Assembly: GCA_955652455.1 (NCBI GenBank)
Contig: CATPBU010000003.1
Coordinates: 1-9,254, forward strand
Direction of reading: 5' to 3'
From: Candidatus Dormiibacterota bacterium
GTDB taxonomy: Bacteria; Chloroflexota; Dormibacteria; UBA8260
DNA: 9,254 bases
Both the position numbers and the translations under genes were made by a program. Of this stretch, positions 1 through 6,359 are shown piece after piece. Each line of letters starts with the position of its first letter. The stretch's first letter is position 1. The notes beneath the pieces are model-generated. The model did no database searches. It worked only from the letters and a program-made list of their open reading frames with translations, and was not told the DNA's origin.

Positions 1-2
1 AC

Positions 3-782
3 CGCACCTATCCGCGACTGGTCGGTGGGACCGGCGGCAAGGACTTCGTGGTGGCGCACGAGTCGGCGTCGGTGGATGCGCTGCTCGTCGGCCTGGTGCG
101 CGGTGCATTCGAGTACCAGGGACAGAAGTGCTCGGCGGCATCGCGCGCCTACGTACCGCGCGCCATGTGGGAGGAGCTGCGCGGTCCGCTCGCTGCAGCA
201 ACCGAATCGCTCCCCATGGGTGACCCCACCGACTTCCGCCAGTTCATGGGCGCCGTCATCGACGAGCCGGCGTTCCGCACCCACGAGGCCGCGATCACCG
301 CCGCTCGCAGCGACGGCTCGATCTCGTTGGTTGCGGGAGGTGAATGCGATGCCGGCGAGGGATGGTTCGTACGTCCCACCATCTTCGAGACCGCCGACCC
401 GCACCACGACCTCATGGAGCGTGAGCTCTTCGGCCCCATCCTCACCGTGCACCCATACCAGGATGACAACTGGGAGTCAGTGCTGCGCACCGTCGACGGC
501 ACTTCGCCGTATGGCCTCACCGGAGCGGTTTTCGCCACCGACCGCGGCGCCATCGACACCGCGACGCATGTGCTTCGCAACGCTGCCGGCAACTTCTACA
601 TCAACGACAAGCCAACCGGCGCCGTCGTCGGCCAGCAGCCCTTCGGCGGCAGCCGCGGCAGCGGCACCAATGACAAGGCGGGCTCGGCGTTCAACCTGCT
701 GCGCTGGGCATCGCCGCGTGCCATCAAAGAGACGTTCGTGCCGCCGACCGACTGGCGGCACCCGCACATGCTCCCCGACTGA
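3..782 (+). CDS. pruA: 1-pyrroline-5-carboxylate (L-glutamate gamma-semialdehyde) dehydrogenase, C-terminal part
   Basis: Partial gene: the 5' end lies outside the window and 259 residues are visible, ending in TGA at 780-782. The family oxidises glutamate gamma-semialdehyde to glutamate with NAD+, the second step of proline catabolism, in the cytoplasm. Assignment rests on the GQKCSA nucleophile motif (Cys codon 129-131), ELFGP at about 424-438, and the P5CDH-typical stretch GNFYINDKPTGA followed by QQPFGGSRGSGTNDKAGS near the C-terminus. The usual ETGGK or EMGGK motif reads GTGGK here: codon 27-29 is GGG (Gly). It lies exactly 34 residues before the Cys, the Glu-to-Cys spacing of aldehyde dehydrogenases, so the general-base Glu appears to be missing. 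The rest of the visible protein looks intact. It converges on the minus-strand operon and is transcribed separately from it. Family identity is secure; activity is uncertain. Confidence 0.93.
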   Translation, partial: RTYPRLVGGTGGKDFVVAHESASVDALLVGLVRGAFEYQGQKCSAASRAYVPRAMWEELRGPLAAATESLPMGDPTDFRQFMGAVIDEPAFRTHEAAITAARSDGSISLVAGGECDAGEGWFVRPTIFETADPHHDLMERELFGPILTVHPYQDDNWESVLRTVDGTSPYGLTGAVFATDRGAIDTATHVLRNAAGNFYINDKPTGAVVGQQPFGGSRGSGTNDKAGSAFNLLRWASPRAIKETFVPPTDWRHPHMLPD

Positions 783-937
783 CCCCGTAGCGCGCGTGCG
801 GCAGCCGGAAGGGCGGCGTCTCAGTCGTGCCCGCGCCGGACACCCGTGCCACCAAGCGGTCGATCTGCCGGTATGGGTTCAGTCGCCACCGTACCCCTCG
901 CGCCCACGCGATCACCAACGCGCAACCTCGGCCGCGT
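783..937. other. Convergent intergenic region
   Basis: This 155-bp gap separates the stops of the plus-strand dehydrogenase and the minus-strand YCII gene. It is the only gap over 30 bp in the window. I see no credible small gene in it. Two short inverted repeats are visible. GTGCCCG/CGGACAC at 827-843 has one mismatch and a 3-nt loop. AACGCG/CGCGTT at 917-938 has a 10-nt loop and sits against the YCII stop codon. Neither is followed by a T-run on either strand, so neither is a clear intrinsic terminator. Termination may be Rho-dependent or rely on these weak hairpins. Confidence 0.5.
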
Positions 938-1279
938 TTACATCCCCGGAATCGCCAGCACCTCGAACACCTCTATCGACGCATCGCCGGGCGTGTGGAA
1001 GTGAGGATGGTCCTTCACGATCTGGACCACGGCCTCCGGCGAGTCCGCCTGGAGGAGGGTGTACCCCGACACCGTGCTGTTGCGTGCGTCGGAGACGGAA
1101 TCGGACCGCACGCGCTTGCTGCCCGCCAACGGCGCTCCGAGGTCGGTGATCGAGTCTTTGTTCTTCTCCATCCAGGCCCCCCACAGGTCCATGCCGGCCT
1201 TCGCCTGCTCGGGCGTGATATTGGCCATCATCTCCCGCGCCGACTCCGGAGCGTGATAAACCACCATGAATTTCGCCAT
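938..1279 (-). CDS. YCII-domain protein (small, function unknown)
   Basis: A 113-residue protein of the YCII-related, ferredoxin-like alpha/beta-barrel family. Family hallmarks are the N-terminal strand MAKFMVVYHAP, a GYTLLQADSPEAVV segment (strand plus helix) and the C-terminal HPHFHTPGDASIEVFEVL followed by IPGM. YCII proteins are small cytoplasmic dimers with a conserved His/Asp pocket; most have no assigned reaction, and none can be given here. The ATG at 1279 is chosen over upstream in-frame starts because a strong GGGGAG (1285-1290) sits 5 nt before it, and an extension to 1369 would run into the E2 gene. The site overlaps the E2 stop, and the gap between the genes is 10 bp, so this is the last gene of the dehydrogenase operon. 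A link to branched-chain oxoacid metabolism is inference from position only. Confidence 0.88.
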   Translation of the reverse strand: MAKFMVVYHAPESAREMMANITPEQAKAGMDLWGAWMEKNKDSITDLGAPLAGSKRVRSDSVSDARNSTVSGYTLLQADSPEAVVQIVKDHPHFHTPGDASIEVFEVLAIPGM

Positions 1280-1284
1280 GTCGT

Positions 1285-1290
1285 CTCCCC
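1285..1290 (-). promoter_or_regulatory. Ribosome binding site for the YCII gene
   Basis: GGGGAG on the minus strand, 5 nt before the ATG at 1279. It shares a base with the E2 stop codon (TAG, 1290-1292). It decides the YCII start and suggests that ribosomes finishing E2 can reinitiate here. Confidence 0.75.
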
Positions 1291-2918
1291 TAGAGCAATG
1301 CCGAGTTGACGTCGATGTTTTCGAGGATCTCCTTGACCGTCTTGGTGAAACGCGTCGCCGACAGCCCATCGTTGATGCGGTGATCGAAGCTCAATCCCAG
1401 GTTCATCATCGGCCGGATGGCGATGGCGTCGTTGACCACCACGGCGCGCTTGATGACCGCATCCATGGCCAGGATCGCCGCCTGGGGCTGGTTGATGATC
1501 GCCACAGTGTGCACGGTGCCGAGCGCGCCGGTGTTATTCAGGGTGAACGTGCCGCCCTGGATCTCGTCGAGCTTGAGTTTGTTGGCACGCGCCCGGTCGC
1601 CCAGGTCCTGCATTGACGTTGCCAGCCCGGCGATGCTGAGTCGATCGGCGTTGCGCACCACCGGCACGATGAGGTTCGCCTCGAGCGCCACCGCAATGCC
1701 GAGGTGGATGTCGTGGCGGATGATGATCCCGTCGTCGGTGAACGACGCGTTTAGAGTCGGGCACTGGCGCAGCGCCTCGCATACGGCACGCGCGACGAAC
1801 GGCAGGTAGGTGAGCTTGGCGCCGTAATGCTGCTCGAACTCAGCACGACGCGAGGCGCGCAGCCCAGCAACCCGCGACATGTCGACCTCCACCGACAGCC
1901 ACGCGTGCGGCGATGTTCGCTTGCTGCGCACCATGTGCTCGGCTATCGACCGTCGCGCCGGCGTCAGCGGGGTCACCTCGTCGCTGTCACCGGCCTGCGG
2001 TTGAGCTTGAGCGGCGGGCGCGGGCGCTGTCGCAGCAGATACCGGTGCTGGAGCGGACGGCGCAGAAGCCGGAGCCGGTGCCGTCGCAGCAGGCTGCGCC
2101 GTGGTCGTCTCCGCCGATGCCTGCTGAGCGGTGGACGGGGCCGCGTCCGGCGCGGGCCGCGCCACGCCACCGCCGGCGTCACGTTGCTGCACATAGTCCA
2201 GCACGTCATTCTTGGAGATGCGCCCACCGAGTCCGCTGCCCTGCACCTGTGTGAGGTCGACGTCGTGCTCGCGCACCAGCATCCGCACCGCAGGTGTGAG
2301 GTGAAAGTCCTCGCTGGCGCTTCTGCTCCCGTTGCCGCTGCCATTGCCACTGTCGCGGCTCGGCTCGGCTGCGGCGGGCTCGGCCGGGGAGGACTGAGTT
2401 GCTGCGGCGGGCTCGGCTTCGGCAGGCGCCGCGGCAGCCTCTGGAGTGGCCCCCGGCACCGCCTCCTGCGGCGTTGCCTCGGCTGCCGGCTGTGCCTCAG
2501 CTGACGGTGCGGGTTGCGCGGCGACATCCTCCTGCGGGATCGCTGCCGCAGCCACGGGCTGTTCGACGGGTTCTGGCTGGGCGGCCGCCGGCGTCGGCTG
2601 CGGCGCCTGCGCTCCGGCCTCAGCCGGAGCCTGTTCCTCGCCATCACCTTGGTGCCAGGCCGAGTTCGCCTGCCCCTGCTCGGCCGTCTCGATGGTGCAG
2701 ATCGGCTCGCCGACGGCCACCACCTGGCCCTCCTTGGCGATGTGCTCGCCCATGCTGCCCTCGGCGGGCGCAGGGATCTCGGCGTTGACCTTGTCGGTCA
2801 CCACCTCGGCGATCGACTCGTACTTGGACACCAGCTCCCCCGGCTGCTTGAGCCAGCGAGCGATGGTTCCCTCGGTGACGCTCTCACCGAGCTGCGGCAT
2901 GGTGACTGTCATGGCCAT
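1290..2918 (-). CDS. bkdB: Branched-chain 2-oxoacid dehydrogenase E2 (dihydrolipoamide acyltransferase)
   Basis: 542 residues. E2 is the core of the complex: it takes the branched acyl group from E1 on a lipoyl arm and passes it to CoA. One lipoyl domain (about 3-80) carries TDKVNAEIP with lipoyl Lys43. An Ala/Pro/Glu/Gln-rich linker (about 83-203) follows, then the E3/E1-binding domain (about 205-246; LTPAVRMLVREHDVDL, GLGGRISKNDVL), a second Ala/Pro linker (about 247-314) and the catalytic domain (about 316-542) ending in DHRINDG with His513 and Asp517. TMPQLGESVTEGTI and TDKVNAEIP resemble Bacillus branched-chain E2 more than pyruvate or 2-oxoglutarate E2, but substrate is not proven. Start: the ATG at 2918 has GAGG 10 nt upstream; the in-frame ATG at 2912 is possible but farther away (16 nt). 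The gene starts 12 bp after the E1-beta stop. The linkers are long for a one-lipoyl E2. Confidence 0.93.
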   Translation of the reverse strand: MAMTVTMPQLGESVTEGTIARWLKQPGELVSKYESIAEVVTDKVNAEIPAPAEGSMGEHIAKEGQVVAVGEPICTIETAEQGQANSAWHQGDGEEQAPAEAGAQAPQPTPAAAQPEPVEQPVAAAAIPQEDVAAQPAPSAEAQPAAEATPQEAVPGATPEAAAAPAEAEPAAATQSSPAEPAAAEPSRDSGNGSGNGSRSASEDFHLTPAVRMLVREHDVDLTQVQGSGLGGRISKNDVLDYVQQRDAGGGVARPAPDAAPSTAQQASAETTTAQPAATAPAPASAPSAPAPVSAATAPAPAAQAQPQAGDSDEVTPLTPARRSIAEHMVRSKRTSPHAWLSVEVDMSRVAGLRASRRAEFEQHYGAKLTYLPFVARAVCEALRQCPTLNASFTDDGIIIRHDIHLGIAVALEANLIVPVVRNADRLSIAGLATSMQDLGDRARANKLKLDEIQGGTFTLNNTGALGTVHTVAIINQPQAAILAMDAVIKRAVVVNDAIAIRPMMNLGLSFDHRINDGLSATRFTKTVKEILENIDVNSALL

Positions 2919-2928
2919 GGTGTTACGT

Positions 2929-2932
2929 CCTC
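2929..2932 (-). promoter_or_regulatory. Ribosome binding site for E2
   Basis: GAGG on the minus strand, overlapping the E1-beta stop TGA (2931-2933) and 10 nt before the ATG at 2918. The spacing favours 2918 over the second ATG at 2912. Confidence 0.55.
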
Positions 2933-3914
2933 AGTATGTCGCGAGCGTCCGCAGCGCAGCCTCGAGCTTGTCGGGTGTGACCAGGTAGAAGGTCTCCAGC
3001 GCGTGCGCGAACGGCATCGCGGGGATCTCGGGACCGCCGATGCGCATCACCGGCGCGTCGAGGTACTCAAAGCAGTCCTCGGCGACGATGGCGGCGACCT
3101 CGGACGAGATCGACACGGCAAGGTTGGGCTCCTGCGCGACCATCACCTTGCCGCACTTGCGCGCACTCGCGACGATCGCATCGCGGTCGAGCGGACGCAG
3201 TGAGCGCAGGTCCACCACCTCGCACTCGAAGCCGTCCTTGGCGATGCGCTCGGCAACCTCCAACGCGGTGTGCACCATGATCCCGTAGGTGAAGACGGCG
3301 ATGTCGCCGCCCTCGCGCACTACAGCCGCGGTGCCCAGCGGCACGGTGTACTCGTCGTCCGGTACCTCACCCTTCACCGAGCGGTACGCCCGCTTGTGTT
3401 CGAAGAACATCACCGGGTCGGGGTCGCGCATCGCACTGACCAGCAGCCCCTTGGCGTCGTAGGGGGTGCTCGGCACCACCACCTTGAGCCCGGGCACGCC
3501 GCAGAACATCGCCTCGATCGACTGCGAGTGGTAGAGCGCTCCGTGGATTCCCCCGCCGAACGGCGCGCGCACCACCATGGGAACGCCCCAGTCATTGTTG
3601 CTGCGGTAGCGCATCTTGGCCGCCTCGCTGACGATCTGGTCGACCGCCGGCATGATGAAGTCCTGGAACTGGATCTCCGCGACGGGACGCATCCCGTTCA
3701 TGGCCGCGCCGATGCACACGCCGACGATGCACGACTCCGCCAGCGGCGAATCCATCACTCGCAACTCGCCGAACTCCTTCTGCAGCCCCTCGGTTGCGCC
3801 GAACACGCCGCCCTTGGCGCCGACATCCTCGCCGAGGATCATGACCCGCTCGTCGCGGCGCATCTCGTCACGCATCCCCTCGCGGATCGCTTCGAGATAC
3901 GTCCTGCTGGGCAT
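2931..3914 (-). CDS. bkdAB: Branched-chain 2-oxoacid dehydrogenase E1, beta subunit
   Basis: 327 residues, the normal length for E1-beta. With E1-alpha it forms the alpha2-beta2 thiamine-diphosphate enzyme that decarboxylates the 2-oxoacid and acylates the E2 lipoyl arm. Visible motifs: GEDVGAKGGVFGATEGL (28-44), DSPLAE with Glu60, the residue that contacts the ThDP pyrimidine ring in this family, the QFQDFIMPAVDQI segment (82-94), and YHSQSIEA with His129 near the active site. The C-terminal transketolase-type domain includes VVDLRSLRPLD. The ATG at 3914 shares one base with the E1-alpha stop (TGATG) and has a strong GGAGG (3922-3926) 7 nt upstream inside E1-alpha, which fits coupled, equimolar synthesis of the two subunits. 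The reading frame stays open upstream to 4472, but that part is a shadow of E1-alpha. Confidence 0.95.
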   Translation of the reverse strand: MPSRTYLEAIREGMRDEMRRDERVMILGEDVGAKGGVFGATEGLQKEFGELRVMDSPLAESCIVGVCIGAAMNGMRPVAEIQFQDFIMPAVDQIVSEAAKMRYRSNNDWGVPMVVRAPFGGGIHGALYHSQSIEAMFCGVPGLKVVVPSTPYDAKGLLVSAMRDPDPVMFFEHKRAYRSVKGEVPDDEYTVPLGTAAVVREGGDIAVFTYGIMVHTALEVAERIAKDGFECEVVDLRSLRPLDRDAIVASARKCGKVMVAQEPNLAVSISSEVAAIVAEDCFEYLDAPVMRIGGPEIPAMPFAHALETFYLVTPDKLEAALRTLATY

Positions 3915-4921
3915 CAGGAATCCTCCGCGTATACATGGAGCAGGGCCGTCTCCGGCAGTGGGTCGGACGCCGCCTCCGCGTACGCCGTCGCCTCGTCCAA
4001 CTCGACCAGCAGCTCGGCGCGCATGGCGTCGGCGTCGCCCGGCGCCAAGACGCCGAGATCCTCGAGCAGCCCACGCAAGCGGGGCATGCAGTCCTGCTTG
4101 CGCTCCGCCTCGAGGTCCTCGGCGCTGCGATAGCGTCGCTGGTCGTCGTCGGAGCTGTGCGACGTCAGCCGGTGCACCTTGGCCTCGAGCAGCGTCGGCC
4201 CATCCCCGCGGCGCGCCCGATGTACCGCCTCGCGAGCGGCGCGGTAGCACGCGATGGCGTCGTTGCCGTCGATGCTGACACCGGGGATGCCGTATGCCTG
4301 GGCGCGGTCCGACACGTGCGGGGTCGGCATCTGCTTCTCGACCGGCACGCTGATCGCGTAGCCGTTGTTCTCCACCACGAACACCACGGCGAGCTTGTGC
4401 GTGGCCGCGAAGTTGAGCGCTTCGTGAAAGTCGCCGCCGCTGGTGCTCCCCTCGCCGAAGGCAGTGACGCATACGGCATCCTCGCCGCGCATACGGAAGG
4501 CCAGCGCGATGCCGGCGGCGTGCAGCAGCTGGGTGGTCACCGGTGAACCAGTGCTGATGATGTTGTGCGCGCGCGACCCGTAGTGCGCAGGCATCTGCCG
4601 CCCACCACTGTTGGGATCCTCCGCCTTGGCCAGCACTGAGAGCAGGTGGTCCCGCGGGGTCATGCCCAGCACCAGCGTCAGCGCCAGGTCACGGTAGTAC
4701 GGCGCCAGCCAGTCACGCCCTGCCTCCATGTTCATGCCGACCGCGACCTGGATGGCCTCGTGGCCCATCGCGCTGATCCAGAACGGCGCGCGCCCCTGGC
4801 GGTTGAGCACCCACATGCGCTCGTCGAGCACGCGCGAGCGGAGCATGTGCCGGTACATGGCGCGCAGCGTCTGCGCGTCGAGGCCCTCCTTGTTGGCCGC
4901 GTCCGATTTGGCGACTGCCAC
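3914..4921 (-). CDS. bkdAA: Branched-chain 2-oxoacid dehydrogenase E1, alpha subunit
   Basis: 335 residues. It binds ThDP-Mg and carries out oxidative decarboxylation with E1-beta. The ThDP motif is GEG (156-158) running to ENNGYAIS (Asn185-Asn186), within FGEGSTSGGDFHEALNFAAT. YYRD lies at 75-78. The loop HRLTSHSSDDDQRRYRS (about 250-266), with His255-Ser256, resembles the branched-chain E1-alpha active-site loop, whose serine is the kinase site in the mammalian enzyme; no kinase gene is in the window. This loop and the neighbouring Bacillus-like E2 favour branched-chain over pyruvate or acetoin dehydrogenase. The start is GTG at 4921, supported by AGGAG (4932-4936) 10 nt upstream; the next Met is residue 22 and would remove N-terminal family sequence. 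The stop overlaps the E1-beta start by one base. Confidence 0.95.
   Translation of the reverse strand: MAVAKSDAANKEGLDAQTLRAMYRHMLRSRVLDERMWVLNRQGRAPFWISAMGHEAIQVAVGMNMEAGRDWLAPYYRDLALTLVLGMTPRDHLLSVLAKAEDPNSGGRQMPAHYGSRAHNIISTGSPVTTQLLHAAGIALAFRMRGEDAVCVTAFGEGSTSGGDFHEALNFAATHKLAVVFVVENNGYAISVPVEKQMPTPHVSDRAQAYGIPGVSIDGNDAIACYRAAREAVHRARRGDGPTLLEAKVHRLTSHSSDDDQRRYRSAEDLEAERKQDCMPRLRGLLEDLGVLAPGDADAMRAELLVELDEATAYAEAASDPLPETALLHVYAEDS
3922..3926 (-). promoter_or_regulatory. Ribosome binding site for E1-beta, inside E1-alpha
   Basis: A GGAGG core on the minus strand, 7 nt before the E1-beta ATG and within the last codons of E1-alpha. It is one of the best-matched ribosome sites in the window and, with the TGATG stop/start overlap, points to translational coupling. 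Confidence 0.75.
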
Positions 4922-4931
4922 GCTTGTCTCG

Positions 4932-4936
4932 CTCCT
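4932..4936 (-). promoter_or_regulatory. Ribosome binding site for E1-alpha
   Basis: AGGAG on the minus strand, directly downstream of the E3 stop (TAG, 4937-4939) and 10 nt before the GTG at 4921. It supports the GTG start of E1-alpha. Confidence 0.65.
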
Positions 4937-6340
4937 CTAGATGTGCAGGGCCTCGCCGGAGACGGCCAGCGCGGCCTCGGCGAGCGATTCGCTGAGAGTC
5001 GGGTGAGGCGCCACCGCCCGCGACATCTCGAAGGGTGTGGTCTCCAGGAGCGCGCCGAGCGCGGGTCCGTAGATGAGCTCGGTGACCTCGTGGCCGATGA
5101 TGTGCACGCCGAGCACCGCGTTGGTGCTTGTGTCGGCGACCACCTTGGCGAACCCGCCGGTCTCGCCCCACACCACCGCGCGCGCGTTGCCCCGGAAAGG
5201 AAACACGCCCACCGACACATCGTGGCCGGCGGCCTTGGCCTCGGCCTCGCTGAGGCCGAGCGACGCGATCTGCGGCGTGCAGTAGGTGGTGCGCGTCACC
5301 AGGTGTGGATCGAGGGGATGCGGGTTGCGCGCCGCGATCGCCTCGATGGCGATAACGCCCTCGTGCATGGCCTTGTGCGCCAGCTGGAAGCCGCCGGCGC
5401 AGTCGCCGATGGCGCTGATAGCCGCCGCGCTGGTGCGCTGCTCGCCGTCGATGCTCACCATGCCGTGGTCGGTGGCGACGCCCGCTTCCTCCAACCCGAT
5501 GTCCTCGACGTTGCCGGAGCGACCCACCGCCACCAGCAGCAGCGTTGCCTGCAGCCGCTGCTCGGTGTCGCCGGCGCGAACGGTGACGGCCACGCCGCCC
5601 TCGTTGCGCTCGAGGGTCGACGGGTCGAGAGTGGTCCCGACCAGGCAGGTGATGCCCCTCTTCTCGAACTGCTTGCGCAGCTCTTTTCCGATCGCCTCGT
5701 CCTCCAGCGGCACCAGGCTCGGCGCCATCTCTACCAGGGTTACCTCGGTGCCGACGCTGCGCCAGAACGATGCGAACTCGACACCGACGGCTCCGGCCCC
5801 GAGCACGATGGCACTCGGCGGCACCGCGTCGAGGAAGAGCGCGTCGTCGCTGGTGAGCACCTGGCGCCCGTCGGTCTCCATTCCCGGTACCTGCCGCGGT
5901 CGCGAGCCGGTGGCCACGATGATGTGCCCGCTCTCCAGCTCCACCTGGTCGCCGCCACCGTCCGCGGCGATCAGCACGCGACCCGGTCCGGTGATGCGAC
6001 CGCGACCGTGGACGGTGGTCGCCTTGTTCTTTTTGAGCAGCGCCTGCACGCCCCTGTGCAGGGTGTTGACCACCTCGTCGCGCCGCGTCGCCGCCACGCC
6101 ATAGTCGAAGCTCACATCGGATGTGTTGACGCCGAGCCGGTGGCCGTCACGGACCTGGTCGAGCAGGGCTGCGCTCTGCAGCAGCGCCTTGGTGGGAATG
6201 CAGCCGCGGTGGAGGCAGGTGCCGCCCACCTTGTCGGCCTCCACCACCGCCGAGCGCAGGCCCAGCTGGCCAGCGCGGATCGCAGCCACGTACCCGCCCG
6301 AACCGCCGCCGAGGATGACCACGTCGTAGCGCTCTGGCAC
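4937..6340 (-). CDS. lpdV: Dihydrolipoyl dehydrogenase (E3)
   Basis: 467 residues, the usual E3 length. This FAD enzyme reoxidises the dihydrolipoyl arm of E2 and passes electrons to NAD+. Visible are the N-terminal FAD fold GGGSGG (11-16), the redox disulfide GGTCLHRGCIPTK (Cys42, Cys47), ATGSRP (143-148), the NAD-binding GAGAVG (181-186), and the C-terminal APHPTLSE with His446 and Glu451, the proton-relay pair. The CLHxGC form, rather than CLNxGC, is what I recall for E3 proteins of branched-chain complexes, which fits the operon. The start is GTG at 6340, placing YDVVILGGGSGG at the expected position; upstream frame extension overlaps the S41 gene and has no family sequence. There is no Shine-Dalgarno before the GTG, but TATACT lies 6 nt upstream (see the promoter entry). 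The stop is 15 bp before the E1-alpha start. Confidence 0.95.
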   Translation of the reverse strand: MPERYDVVILGGGSGGYVAAIRAGQLGLRSAVVEADKVGGTCLHRGCIPTKALLQSAALLDQVRDGHRLGVNTSDVSFDYGVAATRRDEVVNTLHRGVQALLKKNKATTVHGRGRITGPGRVLIAADGGGDQVELESGHIIVATGSRPRQVPGMETDGRQVLTSDDALFLDAVPPSAIVLGAGAVGVEFASFWRSVGTEVTLVEMAPSLVPLEDEAIGKELRKQFEKRGITCLVGTTLDPSTLERNEGGVAVTVRAGDTEQRLQATLLLVAVGRSGNVEDIGLEEAGVATDHGMVSIDGEQRTSAAAISAIGDCAGGFQLAHKAMHEGVIAIEAIAARNPHPLDPHLVTRTTYCTPQIASLGLSEAEAKAAGHDVSVGVFPFRGNARAVVWGETGGFAKVVADTSTNAVLGVHIIGHEVTELIYGPALGALLETTPFEMSRAVAPHPTLSESLAEAALAVSGEALHI

Positions 6341-6346
6341 GGCCGG

Positions 6347-6352
6347 AGTATA
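6347..6352 (-). promoter_or_regulatory. Possible -10 element of a leaderless internal promoter for E3 and the dehydrogenase genes
   Basis: TATACT on the minus strand (one mismatch to TATAAT) lies in the 19-bp gap between the S41 stop and the E3 start. Exactly six bases (CCGGCC) separate it from the GTG, so transcription would begin at or next to the start codon, giving a leaderless message. The E3 gene has no Shine-Dalgarno, as expected for that arrangement. I find no TTGACA-like -35 at 16-18 bp spacing. A chance match is possible, but AT-rich hexamers are uncommon in this GC-rich DNA. Confidence 0.4.
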
Positions 6353-6359
6353 GGTCTGG

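Noticed and set aside
827..938. Inverted repeats at 827-843 and 917-938 as intrinsic terminators
   Set aside because: The stems are 6-7 bp, one is imperfect, and neither has a following T-run on either strand. They are described only as weak candidates in the intergenic entry.
25..1149. A 374-codon plus-strand frame over the P5C dehydrogenase end and beyond
   Set aside because: It is Ser/Arg/Pro-rich out-of-frame translation of the dehydrogenase, running through the intergenic gap into the antisense of the YCII gene.
1280..1369. An N-terminal extension of the YCII gene to an in-frame start at 1369
   Set aside because: The added 30 residues overlap the E2 coding region and are Arg/Ser-rich. 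The ATG at 1279 has the ribosome site and the family N-terminus.
2333..2353. A GNGSGNGS coding repeat in E2 as a mobile or regulatory repeat
   Set aside because: It is two short Gly/Asn/Ser units inside a flexible linker, ordinary for E2 proteins.
1827..3203. Several plus-strand frames opposite E2 and E1-beta
   Set aside because: They are Arg/Gly/Ser/Leu-rich mirror translations, mostly of the Ala/Pro linkers, with no start signal or family motif.
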